A stretch of 64,000 bases of DNA from Pseudomonas sp. GM74 (GCF_000282455.1 NZ_AKJG01000044.1:84200-148199), one strand, 5' to 3'; shown: positions 1-9,580, counted from the first letter of the stretch. The notes: generated by a model from the sequence alone, not told the origin. Numbers and translations: made by a program.

Positions 1-1437
1 ATGGCGATCCTCGGCACGCTGCAAGCCACTATGAGCGGTGGCGAGGCCGGTACCCAGTACAAGTCCTTTTTGGCCGGAATTGGGGGCGCTCAAGGCAAGC
101 TCGGTTTGAAATTCACCGATGCTCAGGGCGCCATGCTGCCCGTCCTGCAGATCCTCGAAAAAATCAAAGGCAAGTTCGGCGACACCTTGGATGTGGCCGA
201 GTCGGATGCCTTGAAAGCAGCCTTTGGCTCCGACGAAGCCGTGAGCATGATCAAGTTGCTGATGGCCGACACCGATGGCCTGGCCGATAGTTTGAACGCC
301 CTGGGCCAGGTCAAGGGCATGGAGCAAGCCCAGACCATGGCCGAAGCGATGATTGATCCCTGGGCACAATTTGCCAGCACGATAGAGGTGCTGAACATTG
401 CGTTCGGCCAACTGATAGGCCCCGCGCTCACGCCCCTGCTGAAAATGCTCACCGAGGGCGGCGCGAAAATTCTGAAGTGGACCAAGCTGTTCCCCCACTT
501 GACCAAAGTGATTGGCATGACCGTGCTCAGCGTCATTGCGCTGGTGGCGGCCGTCGCGCTCTTCACCTTGGGCATGGGGATGGCACGCACGGTGATGGTC
601 GGTTTCATCGTCATTCAGAAGATCTTCCGGATGGGCTGGCTTCTGACCAAAGCGGCGGTGATGTCCAACATCGTTTGGGGAGCCCTGTACGTCACGCTGC
701 TTGGCGTCATGGCCATCGGCATGGGCACCGTGAGTGCCGCCATGATGATTTGGCAAGGGATCATCTGGCTGGTGAATGCGGCGCTGTTGGCCAACCCGAT
801 CGGGTTGGTCGTCACCGGCATCGTCGCCCTGGTCGCGGTCATTGTTGCAGCCATTTACTACTGGGATGAATGGACGGCGGCGCTGCTCAACAGTGCTGCG
901 TTCACCTGGCTGAATGAACAATTCCAAGCCTTGAGCAGCTGGCTTGCCGCGTTCGGCACGCTGGCCAGCGATGCCTGGAGCGCGTTCACCACTGCCTGGA
1001 GTGACCTGTCGGTGTTCGACCTGCTGGGAGACGCGGCCAACGGCTTGATCGAACTGCTGAATCAGATTCCAGGCATCAACATCGAAACCCGCTTTGCGAC
1101 TCCAGCCGCCCCAGGCACCGCTGAAGCCCTGGGCGCAGCAATGGGGCCCGGCGCCCCCGAAGCCCTGAGCAACTCGATGGTGCCTGGCGTTCCCGAGGCC
1201 ATGCAGGCCGCCGACCAAGCCAACATGGCCACCAAAGCCCAGCAGACCATCAACGGTGCCATTCCCAGCCTGCTGCCTGCCGGCCCCAGCGAGGTTCCAA
1301 CCGGCGGCCTGATGCAGTCGTTCCAGAACAACACCACCCAAAACAAAGGCACGCAGATTGGCAAGGTCGAGATCCATACCAGCCAACCCCTGTCGCAGCA
1401 CGAGCTCGACAAGATGCTGGAGATGGCTGCCGGATGA
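1..1437 (+). CDS. Phage tail tape measure protein, C-terminal part
   Basis: This is the C-terminal 478 residues of a tail tape measure protein, which sets tail length and is threaded through the tail tube. The reading frame is open at base 1, and its first residues resemble the interior of TP901-type tape measure proteins, so the true start lies outside the window. Long hydrophobic segments lie at about residues 168-205 and 222-290, as is usual in these proteins. They are followed by an Ala/Pro/Gly-rich linker at about 365-425. The stop overlaps the next gene by four bases, so it belongs to the same tail operon. The family assignment rests on composition, hydrophobic layout and context. Confidence 0.85.
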   Translation: MAILGTLQATMSGGEAGTQYKSFLAGIGGAQGKLGLKFTDAQGAMLPVLQILEKIKGKFGDTLDVAESDALKAAFGSDEAVSMIKLLMADTDGLADSLNALGQVKGMEQAQTMAEAMIDPWAQFASTIEVLNIAFGQLIGPALTPLLKMLTEGGAKILKWTKLFPHLTKVIGMTVLSVIALVAAVALFTLGMGMARTVMVGFIVIQKIFRMGWLLTKAAVMSNIVWGALYVTLLGVMAIGMGTVSAAMMIWQGIIWLVNAALLANPIGLVVTGIVALVAVIVAAIYYWDEWTAALLNSAAFTWLNEQFQALSSWLAAFGTLASDAWSAFTTAWSDLSVFDLLGDAANGLIELLNQIPGINIETRFATPAAPGTAEALGAAMGPGAPEALSNSMVPGVPEAMQAADQANMATKAQQTINGAIPSLLPAGPSEVPTGGLMQSFQNNTTQNKGTQIGKVEIHTSQPLSQHELDKMLEMAAG

Positions 1438-1751
1438 GTGAATACGTCGACTTGCTGATCAGTGCCAACGACCTGGTGTTCGACCCATCGAACCAGCCCA
1501 TGGAGATCGAGGACCGCGCCAGCATTGCCCAGGACATCGCCCACATGATTCGGGAAAGCGGCCTGCTGGTGACCTTGATCGCCGAACGCAACAGCCTGCG
1601 TCAGCGTGACTGCATTCAGCAGCTGGAGCTGATGGTGGAGGCTGACGAACGACTGGTACCAGGTACGGCGCGTATCACTCAACCGGGGTACGGCCAGTAC
1701 CTGATCGAGGCCGACACCATTAAATTTGGCAACATTGAGGTGGCGTTTTGA
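1434..1751 (+). CDS. DUF2590 family phage tail/baseplate protein
   Basis: A 105-residue acidic protein matching the DUF2590 family, which sits between the tape measure and the baseplate J gene in K139/P2-like contractile-tail phages. Its position just before the J-type wedge gene suggests a small baseplate component comparable to a gp25/W-type wedge protein, but this is inferred from gene order only. The start ATG overlaps the tape measure stop by four bases, and the stop overlaps the next start, so the genes are probably translationally coupled. No catalytic motif is visible. Confidence 0.75.
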   Translation: MSEYVDLLISANDLVFDPSNQPMEIEDRASIAQDIAHMIRESGLLVTLIAERNSLRQRDCIQQLELMVEADERLVPGTARITQPGYGQYLIEADTIKFGNIEVAF

Positions 1752-2923
1752 GCGACGTTGATTTTCGTCAGGCGTTAGCTGACGCCGGCATTCCGACCAC
1801 GCAGGAAGAGCTGCAGGCCGCGTGGGAAAGCGAGATCGCCGAACAGGGCAGCCGCTTGAGCAACACCAGCGCCTGGTCGCCATTCTGGCGGGTCGTTACC
1901 GCCATCGTGACCGAACCCGTGATGTGGTTCATCGACTTTATGGTTGAAGTCTCGCTGCCCAACGCCTACGTCAAAACCGCCGAAGGTGAGTATCTGGAAA
2001 TGCTCGCCTGGGCGGTACAGGTGGAACCCATGGGGGCCACCAAAACCGAAGGCAATCTGCTGTTCACCCGTTCCAGCCCAGTCGGCACGCTGGAAGTTGC
2101 CGCCGGCACACGTGTCCAGTCCGGCGCCATTAACGGGCATGTGTACGAGCTGTTGACCAGCCTGCCAGGCACGTTTACCGATGGCCTCACCCAGATCCTG
2201 ATCCCGGCCATGGCCGCCGAACCGGGTAGCGGCTACAACCTCGCGCCGGGTTACTACGCCATCTTGCCGGAGCCGGTACCGGGCATTGTCAACGTGGTCA
2301 ACCTGGACGGCTGGATGACCGTACCGGGCACTGACAAGGAGTCGGATGAAGACCTTCGCCTGCGCACGCGCAACCAGTATTCGGCCATCAACCAATGGAA
2401 CACCGACGCGGTTTATCGTGCGCTCATCACCACCTTTCCCGGCGTACAACCGGACGGCGTGTACTTTGAACACGAAGCCCCACGCGGCCCCGGCAGTGCC
2501 AATGCCTTTGTGTTGTTTGAAGCCAACGTGCCGGCGGACAGCTACCTGGAAGAAATCAACGACTACATCCGAGACCAGGGTAACCATGGCCACGGCGACG
2601 ACATGCTGGTCATGGCCATGCCCGAGACCCTGCATGACATCCGCGTGACGCTGTGGCCGGTGCTGAACCTGCCGGTGGAGCAGTCGGACAAGCTGTTTGC
2701 CGATGTCGAGATGTTCATCCGTACGGCCTTTCGGGAAAGCACCCAAGCCGACTATCAGCCGACGCTGACCTATCCCCAGTCGCGATTTTCCTTCAGCCGC
2801 CTGGGCGAAGAGCTGCACCAAAAATTCCCCGAACTCGACTCGTTGCACTTCGACAACCTCGACATCGTGTCCGACCTGAACATTCCCCGCATTCAGACGC
2901 TGGAGGTGGTGGCCGGTGTTTAA
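1748..2923 (+). CDS. Baseplate J/gp47-like protein
   Basis: A 391-residue protein of the baseplate J family, the wedge protein that joins the tail tube hub to the fibre network in contractile tails. The sequence has the J-type arrangement: an acidic N-terminal helical part, the pattern GTDKESDEDLRLR near residue 196, and a conserved C-terminal stretch. The only start that covers the N-terminus is TTG at 1748, overlapping the previous stop as TTGA, with GAGG about seven bases upstream. A GTG or ATG start further in would remove conserved sequence. It overlaps the gpI-like gene by eight bases. Confidence 0.88.
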   Translation: MSDVDFRQALADAGIPTTQEELQAAWESEIAEQGSRLSNTSAWSPFWRVVTAIVTEPVMWFIDFMVEVSLPNAYVKTAEGEYLEMLAWAVQVEPMGATKTEGNLLFTRSSPVGTLEVAAGTRVQSGAINGHVYELLTSLPGTFTDGLTQILIPAMAAEPGSGYNLAPGYYAILPEPVPGIVNVVNLDGWMTVPGTDKESDEDLRLRTRNQYSAINQWNTDAVYRALITTFPGVQPDGVYFEHEAPRGPGSANAFVLFEANVPADSYLEEINDYIRDQGNHGHGDDMLVMAMPETLHDIRVTLWPVLNLPVEQSDKLFADVEMFIRTAFRESTQADYQPTLTYPQSRFSFSRLGEELHQKFPELDSLHFDNLDIVSDLNIPRIQTLEVVAGV

Positions 2924-3464
2924 CCTCAAACTGCCGTTTTGGCTCGACGGGCCGGAGCTGGCCAAGCTCAAAGGCGCCGCGCAGGCCTGGTGGGCCAACG
3001 TCGAGGGCTGGCTGAATTGGCCGCTGCACCAGATCGACCCCGACATCTGCCCCCTGTCTTTGCTCGACCTGCTCGCCTGGCAGCGCGACATCACCCGCTT
3101 CCCGGGGGAAGAGGAAAGCCTGTACCGCCTGCGGATCAAACACGCCTACATCAACGCGGTGGACGCAGGCAGTACGGCGGGTCTGAAAAGGATTCTGATG
3201 CGCTTAGGCGTCGGTCGTGTCGAGATTCAGGAACGCATGGAGGGCCGCGACTGGGACGTGGTGTTCGTGAAGATCACCGACGAACAGAGCGCGCTGCACT
3301 CGGACCTGTTACGCGTGCTGCTCCGCAGTTACGGCCGCACCTGCCGCCGTTACGCATTTTTGACCGTGACCCCGCTGGATAACCTGCGGGTGTTCGCGGT
3401 GGAGTTCAACGACGACCAGCAGACCCTGATTGCCAGTTACGAGGAAGCCACATGGCCGCAATAA
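2916..3464 (+). CDS. Phage tail protein I-like baseplate protein
   Basis: A 182-residue protein directly after the J-type gene, where gpI-type baseplate proteins lie in P2-like phages. The visible pattern LDLLAWQRDITRFPGEEES at about residues 47-65 is typical of gpI-like proteins. GTG at 2916 is the likely start because GGAGGTGG lies about seven bases upstream and the gene overlaps the J stop by eight bases. It probably links baseplate wedge and tail fibre. The next gene starts 13 bases before its stop. Confidence 0.8.
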   Translation: MFNLKLPFWLDGPELAKLKGAAQAWWANVEGWLNWPLHQIDPDICPLSLLDLLAWQRDITRFPGEEESLYRLRIKHAYINAVDAGSTAGLKRILMRLGVGRVEIQERMEGRDWDVVFVKITDEQSALHSDLLRVLLRSYGRTCRRYAFLTVTPLDNLRVFAVEFNDDQQTLIASYEEATWPQ

Positions 3465-5638
3465 CCATTGCCGGTGAAAACCTGATCGCCGAGAAGCAAG
3501 CCGCTCAGGAAGTCCTGGTCGTGAGCAAGTTTCTCTACGCCCTGGTGCCGGGGCAGGACCCGGCCACACCGGTGGACCGCTATGCCGGCAAGCCACCGCC
3601 CGAGCAGATGATGTACGAAACGGACATCACCAAAGGCGGGTATGTAGACCCTAACCAAGTGGTCTACAGCAGCATGATCGGCTCCAATGTCGGCGACTGG
3701 GACTTTAACTGGCTGGGCTTGGAAACCGCTGAAGGTGTGCTGTTAGCCGCGGCTTACACACCGGTGCAGCAGAAGCGCAAAAACATTCCGAACCAGCAGA
3801 TCGGCAACAACATCACCCGCAACATGATGCTGGTATTCGACGGCGCGCAGTCGGTCACCGAGCTGACCATCAACGCCGACACCTGGCAGGCTGACTTCAC
3901 CGTGCGCATGGCGGGCATGGACGAACGCGAGCGCCTGAGCAACCGCGACATGTTCGGGCGAGCCTGTTTCTTTGGCGACAGCTTGGCGCTGGTCTATCAG
4001 AACGAACAGTTCACGATTCAGCCGGGCATCGCCTACGTGGAAGGCTTGGCCGTCCATCAGCCTGCCGGCGGATTCATCACGCCGCCGGCGTTTCCCTTCA
4101 CCTTGTGGTACGACATTTCGCTTAAAGGTGAATTGAGCGACGTGAACGTGGTTTTGGCCACCAGCTACGGTGACGACCTGGTGGACTTTGCCGATACCAA
4201 CGGTGTGTGGCATTACCTGGTGCCGGTGGCCACGGTCCTCAGTTCCACCGAAATCACCGACCTGCGCAGCACCGTTGAACCGATTACCGGGGCCTTGATT
4301 CAGCACCTCGCGGCGCGCAGTGGCGACTATCCAGATTTGCGGGCTCGCGCCACCACCAAAGACGATGTCGACCTGGGCAATCTACCCAACGAAAAGAGTG
4401 ATGATCCTGAGTCGAACAGCAGTGAGATTCTGGCCACCACTGCTGCGTTGCACGCGGTCAAGGTCGGTATCGACACCGAGCTGGATGCACTCGGTTCAGC
4501 CGCCTACTTGGATGCTCAAATCGATCTGCACGATGTCACGACTGATGCGCTGATGAAGGTCGGAGCGTTCGGCTGGGGCGGGGCCGCCTATGCGGTCAGT
4601 GATGTTGACATCGGTGGTCTGAACGCGGTGACAGCCCTCTATTTCGTCAGCAATGGCACGGGAGGGCCAGGTGGCGCGCCCTATGAGGGTTGGGTTCGCG
4701 TCTCGGCGATTACACCAGGTCAATACGCCTTCCAGGAGATTTATGGGAATGCCGACCACACCCTATATCGCCGGGCCTTGACTGCCGGTGTTTGGGGCGA
4801 ATGGGAAAGCACCTGGGACTCAACCGATCTGGTTAAACAAACCTCTCCCCAAGATGACACACCAGGCCATGTATTACTCACGGGTGCTCATGGTTGGGGG
4901 CACGGGGGGATTGTCCTTCCCGACGGCACCGATCTAAACACAATCACCACTGTGGGCATTTACCGGGTGAACCCCGGCCCGAACGTTCCAGAAGGGTGTC
5001 AATTCTCCCCCATGCTGGTTGCGGTCAGTCAAGACACCCTCTGGCAACAAATCATCGGCTATAACACCGGTACAACTTATTCTCGTGGCGGTGTGCAGAC
5101 CCCAGAGGGATTCGTATTCAGTGAGTGGGTCACGGGTTGGGACACTAGTAACTTTGACCCTGCTTCAATATTTGCCGTCCCTGTCGGTGTGCCGTTTCCC
5201 TGGCCAACCGCTACGCCGCCCGAAAAATGCGTTTTGATGGCGGGTCAGCCATTCAATGTCGAGTGGTACCCGGCATTGCTGGCCGTGTACCCCAGCGGCA
5301 TCCTGCCAGATCTGCGCGGTGAGTCGATTCGTGGCCTGGATGGCGGACGTGGCGTTGACCCCGATTGGGGACGCCCCGTGTTGAGCGCTCAGCTCGACAC
5401 GCTGCAAAACATGACGGGCGAGCTCGTCCTGCAAGACGACGACTCGACGTTACTGGTGAACACCGCGACTGGCGCGTTTATGGGTGGCAATTACAGTACG
5501 GCCATCACGCCGGCCGCACCGCAAGTCACTACAACGGGTTACCGCTCAGTCGTTTTCAACCCTTCAGCCGTCGTCCGTGTGAGTACGGAAACCCGTATGC
5601 GCAACGTGGCGTACAACTACATTTGCAGGATGTACTGA
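3452..5638 (+). CDS. Tail fibre protein with collar-type domain
   Basis: A 728-residue tail fibre, the receptor-binding protein of the particle. Residues 1-165 match the conserved N-terminal baseplate-attachment region of H-type fibres. The middle (about 310-560) is linker-like and variable. A phage collar-like segment begins near residue 577 (PFPWPTATPPEKCVLMAGQ) and continues through LPDLRGESIRGLD. The protein ends in RMRNVAYNYICRMY, a common fibre C-terminus. The next gene is its assembly chaperone and overlaps by one base. The central part (about 4440-5170) has less regular codon use than the ends, as expected for a host-range region shaped by recombination. Confidence 0.88.
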   Translation: MAAITIAGENLIAEKQAAQEVLVVSKFLYALVPGQDPATPVDRYAGKPPPEQMMYETDITKGGYVDPNQVVYSSMIGSNVGDWDFNWLGLETAEGVLLAAAYTPVQQKRKNIPNQQIGNNITRNMMLVFDGAQSVTELTINADTWQADFTVRMAGMDERERLSNRDMFGRACFFGDSLALVYQNEQFTIQPGIAYVEGLAVHQPAGGFITPPAFPFTLWYDISLKGELSDVNVVLATSYGDDLVDFADTNGVWHYLVPVATVLSSTEITDLRSTVEPITGALIQHLAARSGDYPDLRARATTKDDVDLGNLPNEKSDDPESNSSEILATTAALHAVKVGIDTELDALGSAAYLDAQIDLHDVTTDALMKVGAFGWGGAAYAVSDVDIGGLNAVTALYFVSNGTGGPGGAPYEGWVRVSAITPGQYAFQEIYGNADHTLYRRALTAGVWGEWESTWDSTDLVKQTSPQDDTPGHVLLTGAHGWGHGGIVLPDGTDLNTITTVGIYRVNPGPNVPEGCQFSPMLVAVSQDTLWQQIIGYNTGTTYSRGGVQTPEGFVFSEWVTGWDTSNFDPASIFAVPVGVPFPWPTATPPEKCVLMAGQPFNVEWYPALLAVYPSGILPDLRGESIRGLDGGRGVDPDWGRPVLSAQLDTLQNMTGELVLQDDDSTLLVNTATGAFMGGNYSTAITPAAPQVTTTGYRSVVFNPSAVVRVSTETRMRNVAYNYICRMY

Positions 5639-6216
5639 TGACGACTTTAGTGAATGGTTTTTTTGAAGAGAGCGGCTGGATCGAGGTTTACACGTTCAGT
5701 GAAACCACCACCGAATACCTAGGCCAACACGAAACCTATGTCAGCTGTGGCTGCGGTCTGCCAGCGGGCGCCACGCTGGAAGAACCGCCCGAAGCCGGGG
5801 ATGGGGAGGTGGTGGTCTGGAGGGATGGGGCGTGGGTGGTCGTGCCAGACTTCCGTGGTCCGGTGTATCAGACTACCGATGGCGCCGAGGTGCTGTACTC
5901 GCTGCCGGGGGAGTTGCCGCCCGAGCTGACAACCTTGCCGCGACCGAGTGCGGCCTATCTCTGGGATGGTTTCGTTTGGGTGCTCGATGCCGCACGCGAT
6001 TTGGTGATTCAAAGCCGTCGAGAACGGTCATGGATCGAAAATGAACTGCATTGGGCGGGCAGAGAGATCGACAAGCATCTGGATGCCGACCCGGCCGCGC
6101 TCAGCACGGAGCTGGCCTGGCGCACCTACCGCAATGAACTGCGGGCCTGGCCGACCAACGAGCTGTTTCCCAACCTCGACGCTCGTCCTACCGCGCCAAA
6201 CGGCCAGCAGCTATGA
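5638..6216 (+). CDS. Tail fibre assembly protein
   Basis: A 192-residue protein immediately after the fibre, in the position of fibre assembly chaperones (gpG/Tfa type). It has a short N-terminal part suited to binding the fibre tip, a central region rich in W, V and G, and a charged helical C-terminus containing WAGREIDKHLDADPAAL and WRTYRNELRAWP, which fits Tfa-type proteins. The frame stays open far upstream inside the fibre gene, but the ATG at 5638, overlapping the fibre stop by one base, gives the sensible N-terminus. It helps trimerise or attach the fibre tip. Confidence 0.75.
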   Translation: MTTLVNGFFEESGWIEVYTFSETTTEYLGQHETYVSCGCGLPAGATLEEPPEAGDGEVVVWRDGAWVVVPDFRGPVYQTTDGAEVLYSLPGELPPELTTLPRPSAAYLWDGFVWVLDAARDLVIQSRRERSWIENELHWAGREIDKHLDADPAALSTELAWRTYRNELRAWPTNELFPNLDARPTAPNGQQL

Positions 6217-7127
6217 CCTGGACGTCGGTCACCATGCAGTGGCCCAGCGAGGCCACGCAGTGGGTCGAAGGGCTGGATGAAGCCAAAGGCCTGGCCAGCA
6301 CTGAAATCGCCAAAACGGAAGAGCGCCTGGCCGGAATGACGGCCACTACCAACCCCGGTCCCGTGGGTTCCGCCGCACAAGAAGCCATTGAGGTCGGGCG
6401 CGCCGCCATGACTGAGCAACTGGCCACCGCGCCGGCCAGTCTCGTGGTGACGCCGTTCCAAAGCGGCATGGGCCAGGGCCGGGGATATCAAAAGTTTCTC
6501 TCAGCGCCCAACTTGCTGGAGGCGCTGGCCGACAAACTCACCGACATCGATGCTGGGCGTCCCGAGGGGGAGCAGTATGGTTTGTGCGTGCTGTTCCTCT
6601 CGACACGCTTCGACCAGTTTGCCGCGACCCTGGGCCGCTTCAATGCCTTGCTGCCCACTCCCGACCTGGAACGCGCCGAACGTCGTGCCACGAACATCGC
6701 ACGCCTGGAGGCGGAGAAGTGGACGTTGCCCACGGCCGAGACGTTGCCACGTTGGGGAGCGTTGCCGCTGGAGCGTTGCACGGTGACCCGGGTGTCCCAG
6801 CAGACGCTGAACAGCCAGCTGGCCATCTATGAAAGCTATGCCGCCGATACGTCCCCGATGGCTGACTTGAGCGCCTTGGCGACCCGCAAGGCTGAGCAAC
6901 AGGCCGCGTGTGATCAGCAGTTGAGTGACCTGCAAAATGCACTGGCCAACGGTTTGCCCGATGCCACGATGCAGGCGCGCATGATCGGTCCAGGTGATGC
7001 CGCTGAATTGCGCCGGCAACTGCTGGAGGGCCCTACGCCTGGCTATGAATGGGTGCTGTGTGCCGGCCTGTTGTTGCTCGGCAGTGAAGAGAGCCTGAGC
7101 TTTGTGCAGGAGCTGATCGGGCTATGA
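6213..7127 (+). CDS. Uncharacterised tail/baseplate module protein
   Basis: A 304-residue protein with no motif I can name. It is soluble, mostly helical in composition, and has a Glu/Arg-rich helical stretch around residues 150-170. It overlaps the assembly gene by four bases and the next gene by four, so it is made from the tail operon. Its place between fibre assembly and hub-like genes suggests a structural or assembly role in the baseplate. A moron is less likely because its base composition matches the neighbouring tail genes. Confidence 0.6.
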   Translation: MTWTSVTMQWPSEATQWVEGLDEAKGLASTEIAKTEERLAGMTATTNPGPVGSAAQEAIEVGRAAMTEQLATAPASLVVTPFQSGMGQGRGYQKFLSAPNLLEALADKLTDIDAGRPEGEQYGLCVLFLSTRFDQFAATLGRFNALLPTPDLERAERRATNIARLEAEKWTLPTAETLPRWGALPLERCTVTRVSQQTLNSQLAIYESYAADTSPMADLSALATRKAEQQAACDQQLSDLQNALANGLPDATMQARMIGPGDAAELRRQLLEGPTPGYEWVLCAGLLLLGSEESLSFVQELIGL

Positions 7128-7669
7128 CATTGCTACTCAACGGCGAGAAAGTTCAGGGCAAGGGCCTCAAGGTCATGGCCACCCTGACCATTGAAAGCGA
7201 AGACCTGTCAGGCCAAACCAGCAATACGGCACAGGCGCACAAGGGCTTTAAACCCAAAACCCTCAGCGTCACGCTGATGATTCCCTACCGTGACGAGTCC
7301 GACTTGCGCAACTTGATGCGCCTGGCCAGCTCGACCGCCGGCGGCGGGCAGTTGACGGTCTATCGGATCGTCAATCGCACGGCCTCAGCCTTCGGTGTGC
7401 GCGAGGTGCAGTTTCGCGACAACGTGAACGCCAATGAAGACGACAGCCTGCGAGCCTGGCGCGTGCAATTCAATCTGATCGAAAAACTGTCGATACCGGA
7501 GCGCGTGGAGCAACGCAGCCCGAGTAATCCCGTCGTGCAGCAAAGTGCACCAGGACAACCCGTCTCTGGTACGTCCGGTGCAGACGGTGGCAGCGCGCCC
7601 GTTGAAATGGACGGATTTGAGAAAGTCCTGAAGTCCGTCGACGACTGGTTAAAACCGGTCACGCCATGA
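7124..7669 (+). CDS. Putative baseplate complex protein
   Basis: A 181-residue protein that resembles small phage proteins annotated as baseplate complex proteins. Residues 1-125 look like a compact beta-rich fold beginning MTLLLNGEKVQGKGLKVMA. The C-terminal tail (about 128-160) is Ser/Pro/Gly/Gln-rich and probably disordered, followed by a short amphipathic helix. Four-base overlaps on both sides indicate translational coupling with the flanking genes. I infer a hub or tube-initiator role from its place before the hub-like gene. Confidence 0.55.
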   Translation: MTLLLNGEKVQGKGLKVMATLTIESEDLSGQTSNTAQAHKGFKPKTLSVTLMIPYRDESDLRNLMRLASSTAGGGQLTVYRIVNRTASAFGVREVQFRDNVNANEDDSLRAWRVQFNLIEKLSIPERVEQRSPSNPVVQQSAPGQPVSGTSGADGGSAPVEMDGFEKVLKSVDDWLKPVTP

Positions 7670-8355
7670 ACCTGCACAAAGTGTTGACCGTCGACGGCGT
7701 GTCCTACCCCCTCTGCAAAGATGAAACACGCCTGGACTATCACGCCCCGGGGCGCGCCAGTTTCACCATCACCGCCAGCGAATCCGTACACGGGTTAGTG
7801 ACCTTCGACATCGGCTACAACGACAGCCCACTCCAGCGGCATTTTTTGGGCTACGTGGAGCGTTGCACTGCCGCCAACAGCCAACAGCAAGTCCTGCTCT
7901 GTCGTGAACTGTCCGCCGCACTGGAAATCCCCATGCCGCTGAACCTGCGTCATGTGGACTTGCACGCGGTCCTGGCTGCGATCAGTGAGCGCAATGGCCT
8001 ACGTTTTCGGGTTCCCGACCAAGCCTACGCCCACACCAAAACCGCGTTCTTCTTCAACCTGGCCAACGGCGTGCAAGCCATCGACAGTCTCGGCAAAGTG
8101 TTTTCGATCCCTGACTTTATGTGGCAGCAGCAGGGCGACGGCGAAATCTATGTGGGCAGTTGGGCCGACAGCTTCTGGGGCCAGCGTCAGCCGCTGCAAC
8201 TGCCCCGCGAACTCTTTGACAGCTACAACAGCAACCAGAGTGCGGTCATTGCCGCACTGCCTGGGATTCGTCCTGGTGCGCCGATTAACCAGGGCGAACG
8301 CATCACCGCCGTGACCCTCACAGAAAGCCAAATGAGCATCAAATGGAAGACGTAA
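7666..8355 (+). CDS. Putative baseplate hub protein (gpD/gp27-like)
   Basis: A 229-residue protein placed just before the spike-like protein, which is where hub proteins of the gpD/gp27 type sit. The visible middle segment LHAVLAAISERNGLRFRVPD (residues 97-116) is the kind of helix-strand unit found in the LysM-like or hub part of such proteins. It is shorter than full gpD proteins, which usually exceed 300 residues, so it may be one half of a split hub. It overlaps the next gene by 13 bases. The assignment is by position and general resemblance. Confidence 0.5.
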   Translation: MNLHKVLTVDGVSYPLCKDETRLDYHAPGRASFTITASESVHGLVTFDIGYNDSPLQRHFLGYVERCTAANSQQQVLLCRELSAALEIPMPLNLRHVDLHAVLAAISERNGLRFRVPDQAYAHTKTAFFFNLANGVQAIDSLGKVFSIPDFMWQQQGDGEIYVGSWADSFWGQRQPLQLPRELFDSYNSNQSAVIAALPGIRPGAPINQGERITAVTLTESQMSIKWKT

Positions 8356-9296
8356 TTCGCCGTGTGGTTGACCGCCAGTATCCCGAACTGACCGGCGGCT
8401 ATCACCTGCCGCGCTTTGCCCGGGTGGTGGCCATCCCAGACCCACCCACCAACGCGGGGCTGTGTGACGACTTTCGCCCACGTTTCGCCGCTGACCTTGA
8501 GGTTCTGGGGCCCGACGGCGAGCCCGATACGGCATTGCCACTGCTCCAGGGCGTGCCGCTACCGTTGCCGATCGGTGGCGAGTCCATGGGGATCTACGGC
8601 CTTCCCGATGAAGGCACGATGGTCGTGGTGTCATTTGCCTACGGCCTGCCGCACAAACCCTTTGTCCTGGCCATCCTGCCCCAGGGCTTGAGCCTGCCCA
8701 ACCTGCCCAAAGGCGATCAGGTCTGGCAGCACAGCGAGGCGGTACAGCAACGCGTCGACGCCGATGGCAACTGGCTGCGCCAGACCGATGGCCAGATCCA
8801 TGATCAGGCCAGCGAGCGCCGTGTGGAGGCGCTGGAGAACACTGAACACTACCAGCGCCACAGCGTGACCGTGGATGACCACAGCATCGAGTCAGTGGGT
8901 GGCATCAAAAAGATCGAGGCCCTGGGCTCGCTCAAGCTGCTCTCAGGCGGCTCCGCCAGCCTGGCGGCCGTGGACGACCTGCATCAGGCCACCGGGCGCG
9001 ACCTGAATCTGGTCGTGGGGCAGAAGCTCAATGCTTCGGTGGGTGGCGATATGGAAGAGCGCATTGCCGGCCTACGGCGCAGTGTCGCGGAAAAGACCTG
9101 GATGGGATCGGAGGGGGTGAACGTGCTACAGGTCCTGTGCGATTTGCTCGACCTGGTGACGGCAATGAGCACGCAACTGGCCGGCCATACCCATGTTCCC
9201 GGGCCGGAGCCGAGCCCGAGCGATGCGGAGGCCTTTACCGATAATGCGGCACAGGCCATCGCGCTCGTCGGTCAGCTAAAACCCATCACCCTGTAG
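8343..9296 (+). CDS. Baseplate assembly/spike protein (gpV-like)
   Basis: A 317-residue protein with the layout of a tail spike of the gpV/gp5 C-terminal type. An N-terminal OB-fold-like region contains LPLPIGGESMGIYGLPDEG and is followed by an extended repetitive region (about 140-245) suited to a beta-helix. A C-terminal H282-T-H284 followed by Pro/Ser-rich residues could bind iron at the tip, as in P2 gpV. It is the last gene of the tail run, and a 284-base gap follows. The spike role is well supported by architecture and position; metal binding is inferred. Confidence 0.7.
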   Translation: MEDVIRRVVDRQYPELTGGYHLPRFARVVAIPDPPTNAGLCDDFRPRFAADLEVLGPDGEPDTALPLLQGVPLPLPIGGESMGIYGLPDEGTMVVVSFAYGLPHKPFVLAILPQGLSLPNLPKGDQVWQHSEAVQQRVDADGNWLRQTDGQIHDQASERRVEALENTEHYQRHSVTVDDHSIESVGGIKKIEALGSLKLLSGGSASLAAVDDLHQATGRDLNLVVGQKLNASVGGDMEERIAGLRRSVAEKTWMGSEGVNVLQVLCDLLDLVTAMSTQLAGHTHVPGPEPSPSDAEAFTDNAAQAIALVGQLKPITL

Positions 9297-9580
9297 TTAG
9301 GGAGTTGCGCAGACTTGCCCCCGATTTGCATTCGACCTGACTAGTCATCTGCATTGGATTTTACCAGCGCGATTCGTGGCCATGACCGACAGAAGACGAC
9401 CCACAGAGGCCTGTAGTGAAGGATTGAGCCAAACGCGGATGCTCTGAGCGGCACTGGCTGACCAAAATCACCCTCTCGATGTTGCGTAGAAGCGAGGCCC
9501 TTCATAGAGGCATATTCATATTTGATAAGGATTGCTAGGATGCCTTTCTTACTCTAAAACACCGAGACAGGGAGATTCGC
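9297..9580 (+). other. Gap between tail operon and AT-rich cassette
   Basis: I see no gene in this gap. Base composition falls from GC-rich to AT-rich across it. A TTGATA near 9525 could be a weak -35 element for the cassette, but no good -10 element lies at the right distance. GGGAG lies seven bases before the ATG at 9581 and is a clear ribosome-binding site. Confidence 0.5.

Noticed and set aside
1775..3139. Long leftward frame of 454 codons
   Set aside because: It is the antisense of the baseplate J and I genes and has shadow-type composition.
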